Program-made: the position numbers and the translations under genes
NCBI RefSeq assembly: GCF_003201565.1
Contig: NZ_QJJP01000014.1
Span: forward strand, 1-64,000
Direction of reading: 5' to 3'
From: Nitrosomonas sp. Nm84
GTDB taxonomy: Bacteria > Pseudomonadota > Gammaproteobacteria > Burkholderiales > Nitrosomonadaceae
DNA: 64,000 nt
The notes under the pieces: model-generated
Told to the model about the DNA's origin: nothing
What the model saw: only the letters and a program-made list of their open reading frames with translations
Database searches by the model: none
In this document: positions 9,601 through 17,916 of the stretch, piece after piece
Position numbering within the stretch: the stretch's first letter is position 1
Layout of the letters: the number at the start of each line of letters is the position of its first letter

Positions 9601-10091
9601 TCCAATCCTTAAAACAAGGCAAAGAACCCGATATGCAGCACCCATTGGGCGTCGCCACCGAAATCAACCTGCATGTGCCGGCGTTATTACCCGAAGATTA
9701 TTGCCACGACATCCACGAACGCTTGGTGCTGTACAAGCGCATGGCCAATTGCAACGATGACGAACAACTCGACGACATGCAACGCGAACTGATCGACCGC
9801 TTTGGCCTGTTGCCGAATCCGGCACGCGCATTGCTCGATTGCCACCGCCTGCGCATTGCCGCCAAACCGCTCGGCATCACCCGCATCGACGCCAGCACGG
9901 AAAGCATTCTGATTCAATTTATCCCCAATCCACCGGTGAACCCGGCGGAAATCATCAAACTGATTCAAAGCAGCCGTGAATACTCACTCTTCGGCCAGGA
10001 TCGGCTGAAAGTTCAAGTGCAGATTGCAGATGTTAACAAGCGTGTGATGCGGGTTAAGGAGTTGATTCAGAGATTGAGTATCAGTAATTGA
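6627..10091 (+). CDS. mfd: Transcription-repair coupling factor Mfd
   Basis: Mfd removes RNA polymerase stalled at lesions and recruits UvrA. From 6627 the protein has 1154 residues, the usual family length. The ATG at 6585 would add 14 residues; I prefer 6627 because HTLPTPGTVARY is where homologues begin, but neither start has a strong ribosome site. Order of domains: UvrB-like N-terminal modules with the SPGEYSVRGGLIDLFP motif; RNA-polymerase-interaction (CarD-like) domain beginning at DPVVHEQHGIGRYLGL (about residues 480-540); helicase with Walker A GDVGFGKTE (about 631) and DEEH box IIDEEHRFGV (about 737); the second RecA fold with QLRGRVGRS; and the C-terminal TRCF domain. All helicase motifs look intact. 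Confidence 0.97.
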   Translation: MQQSHTLPTPGTVARYADFDGSSDALFLAQLAQQAKPVTIITANALDAQRLLEEIPYFAPELKTHLLPDWETLPYDTFSPHHDLVSDRLAALYQVMNGACDVLIAPLTTALYRMLPREYLAAHTFFLKQGEVLDLAGLRSQLTLAGYSHVTQVFSPGEYSVRGGLIDLFPMGSPLPYRIDLMDNEIDTIRTFDVDTQRSIYPVKEIRLLPAREFPLDEAGRTCFRGNFREKFEGDPSKKQIYKDISKGLTPAGIEYYLPLFFEHTATLFDYLPENTLLCLHQDVRPIIDEFWCDTQSRYQLLRADIERPLLPPNDLFLSSDVFFGHLKPYARIEILSNGQDLKLAANKSTSPLPSVQVNRHAENPLEKLVAFVTQFSQAGGRVVLLAESMGRRELIAEYLNQYDLHPDSCQDYAQFLNSSQHFMLSVAPLHTGFILAQQQLAFVTEGELYATHVHGRRERESRKTTSTDNILRDLSEIKPGDPVVHEQHGIGRYLGLVSMDVGEGEPGELSEFLSLEYEGGDKLYVPVSQLYLIGRYSGAAPESAPLHKLGSSQWDKAKRKAMQQVRDTAAELLNLYAQRAAREGHTFALRQHDYDAFAEGFGFEETADQAAAIKAVIADLTSGKPMDRLICGDVGFGKTEVALRAAFIAVADGKQVAVLVPTTLLAEQHFQNFSDRFSLIADQWPVKIAELSRFRSAKEQTQALAGLAKGEIDIIIGTHKLIQKDVHFKNLGLVIIDEEHRFGVRQKEQLKKLRAEVDVLTLTATPIPRTLAMSLEGLRDFSIIATAPQRRLAIRTFVSSFSLGIIREACLRELKRGGQIYFLHNEVNTIQLMYEKLTGLLPEARINIAHGQMPERELEHVMRDFYQQRFNILLCTTIIETGIDIPSANTIIMNNAHKFGLAQLHQLRGRVGRSHHQAYAYLLTPPEEALGAQAKKRLEAIQAMEELGSGFYLAMHDLEIRGAGAVLSESQSGEMQEVGFSLYSAMLDSAIQSLKQGKEPDMQHPLGVATEINLHVPALLPEDYCHDIHERLVLYKRMANCNDDEQLDDMQRELIDRFGLLPNPARALLDCHRLRIAAKPLGITRIDASTESILIQFIPNPPVNPAEIIKLIQSSREYSLFGQDRLKVQVQIADVNKRVMRVKELIQRLSISN

Positions 10092-10426
10092 GATACCCAT
10101 ATTCCTATTGCTGCAGCGAGGATAAACGGCTATTCGGACTGGTGTTTACACAAAATGATGCTTACACAAAAATTAAATATTAGTATCATCAATTACTTAT
10201 GTGATTGACACTCCATCGGATTTTCCGTATCTTCTTCTCCTGTGAAAAGTACATTTATTTTTCTCGTACTCAAAAATCTCAATAATAAATTTTCTTCTCT
10301 CATTATCAAGGAGGTCAGTTCTATAACAGCCTAGATTCAAAGCTTTTCTTTTATTTCATTACTAAATGAATAATATTAACCTCATTTATTCTTATACCTA
10401 GAATAAAGAAATGAAAAGGATTTGAT
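10092..10426. other. Intergenic (335 bp), AT-rich, leader of secreted haem protein
   Basis: No gene was found. It contains two copies of TTACACAAAA 16 bp apart (10146-10155 and 10162-10171) and, near the next gene, an inverted repeat (10385-10407). AT content rises strongly toward the downstream start. Confidence 0.4.
10385..10407. promoter_or_regulatory. Inverted repeat before the secreted CXXCH gene
   Basis: TTTATTC (10385-10391) and GAATAAA (10401-10407) form a perfect 7 bp inverted repeat with a 9 bp spacer, ending 19 bp before the start codon. A competing pairing, AAATGA with TCATTT, lies just upstream. It could be an operator or a leader hairpin near the ribosome site; function is not known. 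Confidence 0.35.
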
Positions 10427-11845
10427 ATGAAAAACCAGCTAAAACTAATCACGTTATTCTCTTTGACCATCCTTTCACTTATTGGCTTGCCAATACATGC
10501 CAAAACAGAAGCTTATGAATGTGCAGCTGACAAAACATGGTTTACAAACCCTAGTATGCCGACCGAAGTAAAAAAAAGTGCGCCAGATGGACAATCCAAT
10601 TTCTGTGATTTTTATCAGTTTTCCTGGCAGGCTTTCATATACTTAATGTCTCCAAGCGGCAAAGATAGCTCACAAAGAAATTTCCAAGTAACTTCAAATT
10701 ATCCTATTCTAGAGGTTAGCAAAGATAAGAAACCCGTTAATTCGTGCGACGACACCATTACTGAAAATACATTCTTCATAAGTCTGGATAAAGCGCATGG
10801 CTTGCCGGAACGCATCCATCAAGCTGGAGACTCAGCCACAATCTATGATCAACAGGGCGATGTTGTCTACTACGATGTCAAATTCAGTAGAAATATGTGC
10901 AATGTCGCTGATATTAAAACCAGAAACAATTTTCCCTCCGGCACAACCGAGATGAAAACCGCCTGGAAGGTTCTGAAGGATGGAGAAAAAGATAATTACT
11001 TCACCATCGTTACCGATATAGGCACTCAGAAAAATGTTACCTTGGGCATGATTGGCTATCACCTGGCCATTGCAACCACAGATCACCCCGAGTTCGTGTG
11101 GGCGACCTTTGAACAAAAAAATAATGCACCCGATTGTACCAATCCTCAAACCACTCCCGTAAAAGGTTGGTCTTTTACCAGTAACCAATGCGCCGATCTT
11201 TTAAAAAAGAACTCAGTGCTTCCGTTGGAATGTAACTTTAATACTGCCCAATCAAGTACATCAATTAAGGGAAAGCCTACAGAAATTTGCCGCGTATATC
11301 CCTATGGCACTGATCAGGCCGATCCCAATGCACCCGAAAATTTAGGCACTCTCACCAGCCTTAATACCAATGTAGCGGCTTTACTCACTGGTGACATGGC
11401 TGTTTTCAAGAATTACTTTAATGTCGGAGCGTTGTGGGTAAGTGACATCAAAGAAGGCTCCACAATCAGCAATCAGCGTGGTTCTTTGCGCTTGGCAAAT
11501 ACAGTGGCAGAAACGACATTCCAGAATGTCGATCTTAATCCTAAAACTAATCAAGGTTTCATTTCCAACTGCTTTGGGTGTCATGGCTTTGAAGGAACTG
11601 GCTTAACTACAAACAAAAACACCACTTCAGGCGGTCTAAGTCATATTTTTGATGACATAGCAGCCGGCGTGGGAGAATGTCTGGACGTCCAAGCAGGACC
11701 GATAATGGATAATTCAAAAGCAAAAGCTATTTGTGGTGGAACTTCGGGTGCCTGCGAAAACAGTTCCAACATACTGAAATGGAATGGGCAATGGACAACC
11801 ACCGTTCCTGGAAAAATGTCTGTTTGTGGTTGCTGCGGTTCTTGA
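10427..11845 (+). CDS. Secreted protein with single c-type haem motif and Cys-rich tail
   Basis: A 472-residue exported protein. A signal peptide covers about residues 1-25 (ending PIHA). One haem-attachment motif, CFGCH, is at 382-386, inside a short segment followed by a glycine-rich stretch, so a mono-haem periplasmic protein is expected. Near the N-terminus is FCDFYQFSWQAFIYLMSP; a similar 'WQ.F..L' signature occurs in a poorly characterised group of proteobacterial cytochrome-like proteins. The C-terminus ends VCGCCGS, an unusual Cys cluster. The start has an AAAGGA ribosome site. It stands alone between mfd and a convergent amidohydrolase gene. Electron transfer is inferred; partner and substrate are unknown. 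Confidence 0.8.
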   Translation: MKNQLKLITLFSLTILSLIGLPIHAKTEAYECAADKTWFTNPSMPTEVKKSAPDGQSNFCDFYQFSWQAFIYLMSPSGKDSSQRNFQVTSNYPILEVSKDKKPVNSCDDTITENTFFISLDKAHGLPERIHQAGDSATIYDQQGDVVYYDVKFSRNMCNVADIKTRNNFPSGTTEMKTAWKVLKDGEKDNYFTIVTDIGTQKNVTLGMIGYHLAIATTDHPEFVWATFEQKNNAPDCTNPQTTPVKGWSFTSNQCADLLKKNSVLPLECNFNTAQSSTSIKGKPTEICRVYPYGTDQADPNAPENLGTLTSLNTNVAALLTGDMAVFKNYFNVGALWVSDIKEGSTISNQRGSLRLANTVAETTFQNVDLNPKTNQGFISNCFGCHGFEGTGLTTNKNTTSGGLSHIFDDIAAGVGECLDVQAGPIMDNSKAKAICGGTSGACENSSNILKWNGQWTTTVPGKMSVCGCCGS

Positions 11846-11905
11846 TGAAAAAATTCCTTCAGGCTGACTACTCGGCCGCAAGCAACTGAGTTTACGCCAG
11901 CCTGA

Positions 11906-11931
11906 TTGACCTCCGGTCAAACGGAATTTTT
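11906..11931 (+). terminator. Probable Rho-independent terminator of the CXXCH gene
   Basis: TTGACC (11906-11911) pairs with GGTCAA (11915-11920) around a 3-base loop and is followed by ACGGAATTTTTATT. The stem is short, so moderate confidence. Confidence 0.45.
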
Positions 11932-11945
11932 ATTATCGACTTTGA

Positions 11946-11965
11946 CTCGGGAGCAAGCTCCCGAG
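11946..11965 (-). terminator. Palindromic hairpin downstream of the M20 gene
   Basis: A perfect 9 bp stem (CTCGGGAGC / GCTCCCGAG) with a 2-base loop lies 10 bp past the stop of the minus-strand amidohydrolase. There is no clean T run on either side, so it may be a terminator or a 3'-end stabilising hairpin shared by the two convergent genes. Confidence 0.4.
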
Positions 11966-11975
11966 ATTTCTTCCG

Positions 11976-13154
11976 TTAAACAGGCAACTCGTTCTCCACC
12001 AACTTGACCCAATAAGCTGCACCCAGCGCCAAAATCTCATCATTAAAATCATAATTGGGATTATGCAATAGACAGCCACCTTCCGAACTGCCATTGCCGA
12101 TCCAGATATAGCAGCCCGGCTTTTGTTGCAGCATAAAAGCAAAGTCCTCGGCACCCAAGCTGGGGATCGGTGTTGTGTCAACGCCGCTAGTGCCGGCAAC
12201 AGCAGTTGCCGCCCGGATCGCGCTGGCAGTTTCATCCGGACTGTTGACAGTGACCGGATAGCCGGGGTTTTCAGGATTAAAGCGAATGTCGGCGTTGATC
12301 CTGAAACCGTGCGCGACGCTCTGAACAAGATGGCTAATGCCTTGTTCCAGTTGCGCGCGGACGGAATTTTTGAAGCTGCGAAACGTACCTCGTATCACGG
12401 CGGAATCCGGCAGCGCATTCCAGGTGTTGCCGCCGTGAATTTGGGTGATGCTGACCACAGCGGCATCGGTGGGGTCGATCTGTCGGCTAACGATGGTTTG
12501 TAATTGGGTGATCAAATGCGCCGCAGCGACCAGCACATCGTTACCCAAATGCGGCATCGCGGCATGGGTGGCTTGACCGCTGAGATTGATTTCAAAACAA
12601 TCAAACGAGGCCATCATAGGCCCGGTTTTAACCGCGAAATGACCGGCTGGAATATCTGGGAAATTATGCATGCCGAAAACCCGTTGCGCCGGGAATTGTT
12701 CAAACAGGCCTTCGCTGATCATTTGATGAGCGCCCGCCCGGCATTCTTCCGCCGGCTGAAAAATGAAATAAACAGTCCCGTCAAAACGACCATGATTGGC
12801 AAGATAATGGGCTGCTCCGAGCAACATGGCGCAGTGTCCATCGTGACCGCAGGCATGCATTTTCCCGCTGTTGCAGGATGCATGCTCAAACCGGTTTTGC
12901 TCTTGGATATATAGCGCATCCATATCGGCACGCAGGGCAATGCTGTTGGTACTGTTACCGCGACGCAAAATCCCGACAATGCCGGTTCTGGCCAAACCTT
13001 GATGCACTTCGATACCGATTTGTTGCAGTTGCTCAGCAATCAAGCGGGCTGTTGCGGTTTCTTCAAAAGCGGTTTCCGGATATTGGTGTATTTGCCTACG
13101 CCAGCGGTGCATGTCGGCCTGTAGCACCTGAATTTCTGGGATAATGTTCATCAT
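11976..13154 (-). CDS. M20 family amidohydrolase (hippurate/N-acyl amino acid hydrolase-like)
   Basis: A 392-residue metal-dependent amidohydrolase expected to cleave N-acyl amino acids or similar amides in the cytosol. Metal-site motifs are in place: MHACGHDGH (H100, C102, H104), QPAEE at 133-137, a GMHNFPDIPAG segment, and GAEDFAFML near the C-terminus. The Cys in ACGHDGH is typical of the HipO/IAA-amidohydrolase branch rather than of carboxypeptidases. The dimerisation insert (VNLSGQATHAA-like, here INLSGQATHAAMP) is present. Two adjacent ATG codons open the gene; either may be used. It is divergent from yaaA. True substrate cannot be read from sequence. Confidence 0.88.
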   Translation of the reverse strand: MMNIIPEIQVLQADMHRWRRQIHQYPETAFEETATARLIAEQLQQIGIEVHQGLARTGIVGILRRGNSTNSIALRADMDALYIQEQNRFEHASCNSGKMHACGHDGHCAMLLGAAHYLANHGRFDGTVYFIFQPAEECRAGAHQMISEGLFEQFPAQRVFGMHNFPDIPAGHFAVKTGPMMASFDCFEINLSGQATHAAMPHLGNDVLVAAAHLITQLQTIVSRQIDPTDAAVVSITQIHGGNTWNALPDSAVIRGTFRSFKNSVRAQLEQGISHLVQSVAHGFRINADIRFNPENPGYPVTVNSPDETASAIRAATAVAGTSGVDTTPIPSLGAEDFAFMLQQKPGCYIWIGNGSSEGGCLLHNPNYDFNDEILALGAAYWVKLVENELPV

Positions 13155-13300
13155 CAGTCAGCGAGTTATTGGTATCGAACAGCCAGCATACATCATAAAA
13201 CCCGGGGCTCAAATATGGATCAAGGCTATTTGCTCGATCACCAACGATCCTTGTTCAGAGAGTAAATCTGATAGTATTTTTTATTTCAGGATGAAACCAC

Positions 13301-14080
13301 ATGATTATTGTTATTTCACCGGCCAAAACGTTGGACTTTGAAACGCCGCCCATCACGCATGAATATACGCAGCCCGGTTTTCTCGACGATTCCGCCGAAC
13401 TGATCGACGAGCTCCGGAAACTGGAACCGGATCAAGTCGGCAAGCTGATGTCGATCAGCCCCAAACTGGCGGTTCTGAATTCCAATCGCTATTTCACCTG
13501 GGAACGCCCGTTCACGCTCAAAAATGCCAAACAGGCAGTGCTCGCTTTCAAAGGGGATGTCTATATGGGTCTGGATGCAGATACGCTCACTGCGACAGAA
13601 TTGGCTTTTGCGCAGGATCATCTGCGCATTCTGTCCGGATTGTATGGTGTATTACGCCCATTAGACCTGATGCAGGCTTACCGGCTGGAAATGGGTACCC
13701 AATTTAAGAATCCGCGTGGCAATAATCTGTATGAATTCTGGGGGGAGAAAATCACCCAGGCGCTTAATCAGGACCTGCAGAAGCAGAAATCAGACATCCT
13801 GATCAACCTGGCTTCCATTGAATATTTCCAATCTGTTCAACCGAACAAATTAAACGCACGCATCATTACACCGATTTTCAAAGACGAGAAAAACGGTATC
13901 TACAAAATCATCAGTTTCTTCGCCAAGAAAGCCCGTGGCTTGATGAGCCGCTACATTATTCAAAACAAAATTACGAACCCAGAAGGCATCCAGCGCTTTG
14001 ATGTCGTAGGTTATCAGTTTAGTGAAAACGATAGTGGCAAAAATGAATGGATTTTCACCCGTGCGGAATCCAAATCCTGA
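13301..14080 (+). CDS. yaaA: Peroxide stress protein YaaA (DUF328/UPF0246)
   Basis: A 259-residue cytosolic protein matching YaaA across its length. The family opening MIIVISPAKTLDF is exact, and the conserved blocks RPFT, KGDVYMGLDA, LRILSGLYGVLRPLDLMQAYRLEMGT, LINLASIEYF and the C-terminal FFAKKARGLM are all present. In E. coli YaaA lowers free iron during hydrogen peroxide stress and binds DNA. The start at 13301 has an AGGA ribosome site about 10 bases upstream. Confidence 0.95.
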   Translation: MIIVISPAKTLDFETPPITHEYTQPGFLDDSAELIDELRKLEPDQVGKLMSISPKLAVLNSNRYFTWERPFTLKNAKQAVLAFKGDVYMGLDADTLTATELAFAQDHLRILSGLYGVLRPLDLMQAYRLEMGTQFKNPRGNNLYEFWGEKITQALNQDLQKQKSDILINLASIEYFQSVQPNKLNARIITPIFKDEKNGIYKIISFFAKKARGLMSRYIIQNKITNPEGIQRFDVVGYQFSENDSGKNEWIFTRAESKS

Positions 14081-14128
14081 TTCTTCCCGTTCAATCACTT
14101 GATAAATCGCCTTTGACAGCATAATCCA

Positions 14129-14494
14129 ATGAATAAACAAGATCCGACTCAATGGGCAAAAAACTATGTAGCCCTGTCCAACGACCACAATCTTCTACAC
14201 ATCAAACCTTTATTCACCGCCGACGCCACCTACCATTCCGCCTACTTCGGCGAGTACAAAGGCAGTGACGCCATTCATACCATGATGGTCGGCTTCTTCA
14301 ACCGTTTCCCGGATGCTCATTGGGAAGTCACGGAATATCGCGAGATTGAAGATAATGGCGTGGAATTCGCGTTTACCATGACCGGCGCAGATGCTTCTTC
14401 CGGAGAGCGGGTGCAACGGCGCGGACTGGAGCGTATTTACTTTACTTCGAATGGACTGATCCGGCATATTGCGGTTTGCAAGCCGGATGGGTAG
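14129..14494 (+). CDS. SnoaL-like / NTF2-fold protein
   Basis: A 121-residue single-domain protein of the cone-shaped NTF2-like fold: an N-terminal helix (WAKNYVALSNDHNLLHIKPLF), a central ADATYHSAYFGEYKGSDAIHTMMVGFFNRFPDAHWEV segment, and strands ending in LERIYFTSNGLIRHIAV. This pattern is usual for SnoaL-like proteins that bind small molecules or act as isomerases, hydrolases or lipid-binding proteins. It follows yaaA by 48 bp and may share its transcript, although no ribosome site is evident. No specific substrate can be assigned. Confidence 0.78.
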   Translation: MNKQDPTQWAKNYVALSNDHNLLHIKPLFTADATYHSAYFGEYKGSDAIHTMMVGFFNRFPDAHWEVTEYREIEDNGVEFAFTMTGADASSGERVQRRGLERIYFTSNGLIRHIAVCKPDG

Positions 14495-14538
14495 TTTATA
14501 CTTATTAAATGACCATTTATTGTAAGAATTAACTAGGT

Positions 14539-15651
14539 ATGCCACATCTTAAAGTCAAAGTTGTCCGTATTGAGGAAAGCCAACAACATGCTTGTCTTTC
14601 CCCTGCACAGAAAAAATTCAATGGCTTAATTCAGAAGATTGATGCTCAGAAGAAACTACTGGCCACATGGCAAGAAACGATCCCCCAATATCAGCAGAAA
14701 ATTGCCAGCAAACTGATGCCGCTACACGATACATTCCGCGATCATCAAGCCGAGATGGTGATGCTGCTGGATACTTTGTATACAACCCAGAAATTCGCCC
14801 ATAACCAGCAGGACAAAATTGCACATTTGATCACCACCATCAGTGAGACGCTGATCAGCCAACACGGACGTGACGATTTGAAGCCGCTTTATGACTATTA
14901 CAGTGGGCAGAATTATGATGATGCAGCATTGGAAAACAGTGAGATGACTCATGAATTATTGAAATCCATGTTCGAACAGAAATTCGGCGTCGAATTGGAT
15001 GATGAGGAATTTGATTTTTCCGACTTTGAAGGAACATCAGCACGTTTGGCGGAGAAAATGCAGGAGCAGGAACAGCGCACTCGTGAATCCCGCTCCAAAC
15101 GTAAAAAATTCGCCAAGCAATTGGCAGAGGAAGCGCGTAAACAGGAAGAAGATGCTATCGTCAGCAAATCGATTCAGGCGGTTTACCGACAACTAGTGGC
15201 GACACTGCATCCAGACCGCGAACTTGATCCCGCAGAGCGCGAACGTAAAACTGAATTAATGCAGAAAGTAACGGTAGCCTATGGAAAAAGAGATCTGTTA
15301 CAACTTTTGGAATTACAACTGAACGTTGAACAAATTGACCAGAATAAAATTAACAACATTGCCGACGATCGTCTGAAGCATTACAACACCATTTTGCAAA
15401 ATCAATTGGAAGAACTTCAGCAAGAAGTGATGCAAATGGAATTGAGTATCAAAAGGATGACCGGGCTTGCACCCTATGAACACCTATCGCCTAAGCGGTT
15501 GTTTGTTCTATTAAATGAAGACATTCGCAGACTGCAAAATCAAATCAGCCGTATCCAGCATGACTTAATGCTATTCAACGATGTGAAGCAATTCAAATCG
15601 TGGCTCAAAAGCTACCGGATTCCTGCACCTGAGTTTGATCCGTTTTTCTGA
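14539..15651 (+). CDS. Coiled-coil protein with internal J-domain-like HPD segment
   Basis: A 370-residue protein dominated by helix and charge, with coiled coils around residues 25-110, 165-215 and 275-345. At about 211-262 there is a J-domain-like unit: helix II VYRQLVATLHPDRE with the HPD triad at 224-226, followed by a helix (ERERKTELMQKVTVAYGKRD). The HPD loop is the element by which DnaJ proteins stimulate Hsp70 ATPase. It is unusual in that the J-like unit is internal and flanked by long coils, with no G/F region, zinc finger or client domain. It may recruit DnaK to a coiled-coil partner, or be a degenerate J fold. It follows the SnoaL-like gene by 44 bp. Confidence 0.75.
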   Translation: MPHLKVKVVRIEESQQHACLSPAQKKFNGLIQKIDAQKKLLATWQETIPQYQQKIASKLMPLHDTFRDHQAEMVMLLDTLYTTQKFAHNQQDKIAHLITTISETLISQHGRDDLKPLYDYYSGQNYDDAALENSEMTHELLKSMFEQKFGVELDDEEFDFSDFEGTSARLAEKMQEQEQRTRESRSKRKKFAKQLAEEARKQEEDAIVSKSIQAVYRQLVATLHPDRELDPAERERKTELMQKVTVAYGKRDLLQLLELQLNVEQIDQNKINNIADDRLKHYNTILQNQLEELQQEVMQMELSIKRMTGLAPYEHLSPKRLFVLLNEDIRRLQNQISRIQHDLMLFNDVKQFKSWLKSYRIPAPEFDPFF

Positions 15652-15843
15652 TAAATCTATGCAAAAATTACATTTTAATCCGATCTGTTTAACATTCATC
15701 TTGATAGCTTACCGCAATATTCTTGTACATTTCTTCTCAAGCCCTTCAGATTTTATATGCGGTAATCAGAAGCATTGTTTAAATTAGCAGATAACGCTAT
15801 CCTGATAAGCACTATTAATTTTTGTCAAAAAAGAAAGGCCATA

Positions 15844-16503
15844 ATGACACAAGACGAACAAAAACGCGCAGTCGCAACGGCTGCAATCCAGCATATTCCG
15901 TTTGATTGTATTGTTGGGGTAGGCACAGGTTCTACCGCAAATTATTTCATCGATGAGCTGGCTAAAATCAAGCATAAAATTGAAGGCGCAGTCGCGAGTT
16001 CCGATGCAACTGCACAACGCCTCAAAAGTCATGGGATTGAAGTATTTGATCTCAACAATGTCATTGATCTGCCTGTATATGTCGATGGTGCGGATGAGAT
16101 TACCGAACACTTGCACATGATCAAAGGCGGCGGCGGTGCATTAACTCGGGAAAAAATTGTCGCAGCAGTTGCACGAAAATTCATTTGTATTACCGATCAG
16201 AGCAAGCTAGTGAATATTCTTGGCAATTTCCCATTGCCTGTTGAGGTCATTCCAATGGCACGCAGTTATGTTGCGCGAGAGATTGTGTTGCTGGGAGGGC
16301 ATCCGGCTTTACGTCAAGGTTTCGTTACCGATAATGGTAATGTCATTCTGGATGTACATGGTTTACAGATCATGAATCCAGTTGAGCTGGAAGCAAAACT
16401 TAATCAGATCACAGGTGTTGTAACGAGTGGCCTTTTTGCTCGGCGCTCAGCCGACATGTTGCTACTAGGCACTGATAATGACGTAAAGACAGTTACTCTC
16501 TGA
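15844..16503 (+). CDS. rpiA: Ribose-5-phosphate isomerase A
   Basis: 219 residues; interconverts ribose-5-phosphate and ribulose-5-phosphate in the pentose phosphate and Calvin pathways. The start at 15844 is chosen over the open frame from 15775 because it has an AGAAAGG ribosome site and begins as the family does ([15 protein letters not shown]). Conserved blocks [37 protein letters not shown] and the Lys/Glu-containing active-site regions are present. phoU follows 61 bp later on the same strand. Confidence 0.97.
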   Translation: MTQDEQKRAVATAAIQHIPFDCIVGVGTGSTANYFIDELAKIKHKIEGAVASSDATAQRLKSHGIEVFDLNNVIDLPVYVDGADEITEHLHMIKGGGGALTREKIVAAVARKFICITDQSKLVNILGNFPLPVEVIPMARSYVAREIVLLGGHPALRQGFVTDNGNVILDVHGLQIMNPVELEAKLNQITGVVTSGLFARRSADMLLLGTDNDVKTVTL

Positions 16504-16564
16504 TTTATGAAATAGCTAAAGAACACCGGCACATAACATACTTTCACTCATAAAAAGGCAAACC

Positions 16565-17272
16565 ATGGCTAACAAAGAACATATTTCCAAGCAGTTTGAT
16601 GCTGATCTTGAAGAAGTGCGTACTCGTGTTTTGCAGATGGGTGGCTTTGTTGAAGAACAAATCGAATATGCCATTGAGGCTTTAACCACTGGTAATGAAG
16701 AACTGATCGATCAGGTCATCACACGTGACCACCGCGTCAATGCGATGGAAGTTTCTATTGATGAAATCTGTAATCAGATTATTGCGCGCCGGCAGCCAAC
16801 GGCAAGCGACTTACGTTTGATCATGATGGTTATCAAAACTATCACTGATTTGGAGCGCATCGGTGACGAAGCTGCAAAAATTGCAAGAATGGCAAAGCTA
16901 ATCTATGCGTCAGATCGTATGCACATACCACGCTTTAATGAAATTAAGCACGTAGCGAGTATCGCTATGGATATGCTGCACAAAGCGCTGGATTCCTTTG
17001 CTCGATTAGATTTGAACGCAGCGGCACAAATTGTGCGGCAGGATGAATTTGTCGATGAAGAATTTCGCTCTATCTTGCGCCAATTAATTACATTCATGAT
17101 GGAAGATCCAAGAAAAATCTCCACCTGCCTGGAAATTGTATTTGTCGCCAAAGCAATTGAGCGCATTGGAGATCACGCAAAGAACATGTCTGAATACGTT
17201 GTTTACATGGTAAAAGGCAAAGATGTGCGGCATGTTACGGCTGATCAGATTGAACAGGAAATCAGAGAATAA
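16565..17272 (+). CDS. phoU: Phosphate-specific transport system accessory protein PhoU
   Basis: 235 residues, the normal PhoU length, made of two three-helix repeats that each carry the metal-binding (D/E)xxxD signature (ITDLERIGDEAAKIA and AKAIERIGDHAKNMSEYV). PhoU links phosphate transport by PstSCAB to PhoR/PhoB signalling at the membrane. Here it is not with pst or phoBR genes but behind rpiA, with a ribosome site AAAGGCAAACC before the start. Confidence 0.96.
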   Translation: MANKEHISKQFDADLEEVRTRVLQMGGFVEEQIEYAIEALTTGNEELIDQVITRDHRVNAMEVSIDEICNQIIARRQPTASDLRLIMMVIKTITDLERIGDEAAKIARMAKLIYASDRMHIPRFNEIKHVASIAMDMLHKALDSFARLDLNAAAQIVRQDEFVDEEFRSILRQLITFMMEDPRKISTCLEIVFVAKAIERIGDHAKNMSEYVVYMVKGKDVRHVTADQIEQEIRE

Positions 17273-17330
17273 ACTGATTACCTCCGGACTTACCCACAGA
17301 CTTGCCACCTTATCAAGTAGGATAGTCAGA

Positions 17331-17906
17331 TCATGAACAAGTTGTGATTTTGGCGATACGTGCCCTGCCACTACTACCTAATATGATATTGCGCCCATTA
17401 CCAGCTGCTGCGGGTGCAGCGGGACAGATGGTAATCGTACCGGATTGGAATCCGCCACTGGCAAGCTTCGGAATCCCTTGCCCATCATAAGAAACATAAT
17501 CACTGACATTACCATTCCCAGAAAAACTAAAACCCATTGGCAGCGCAGGTGCTGTAGTAATTACTTGTTCACCGCTACCGACACTTGCGCTATTATCCTG
17601 ATCAACGAATACAACCCAGCCCTGACTCCAATCGCCTGAACTGGCACATGCCGAGCCATCCGAACTTTTGCAAATCGCAACGCGCACATTACGTTTTATG
17701 GCTTCTGATCTAGCCAATGACATATGTGCGAACAGTGTGTTGGTATAACTATTTAAACGAGTATTTGCAGTAAATTGACTAAAGGACGGCACGCCTACAG
17801 ACAGTAGAATGGAAAATACCGATAGTGCGACCAGCAGTTCGATTAATGTTACCCCGTGGCAACTTCGGATGCTTCTGTCGATATTTATTATTTTCAGTTT
17901 AATCAT
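17331..17906 (-). CDS. fimT: GspH/FimT-family type IV minor pseudopilin
   Basis: 191 residues. The prepilin peptidase site is G18 | VTLIELLVALSVF with the conserved Glu five residues after cleavage, followed by the hydrophobic assembly helix. The soluble part has the GspH/FimT pattern (LNSYTNTLFAHMSLARSEAIKRNVRVAICKSSDG). It is the last gene of the minor-pilin operon, 10 bp after pilY1. The symbol is a family-level choice (FimT/FimU cannot be separated here). Minor pilins of this type prime pilus assembly at the inner membrane. Confidence 0.9.
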   Translation of the reverse strand: MIKLKIINIDRSIRSCHGVTLIELLVALSVFSILLSVGVPSFSQFTANTRLNSYTNTLFAHMSLARSEAIKRNVRVAICKSSDGSACASSGDWSQGWVVFVDQDNSASVGSGEQVITTAPALPMGFSFSGNGNVSDYVSYDGQGIPKLASGGFQSGTITICPAAPAAAGNGRNIILGSSGRARIAKITTCS

Positions 17907-17916
17907 TTCGCATTAC

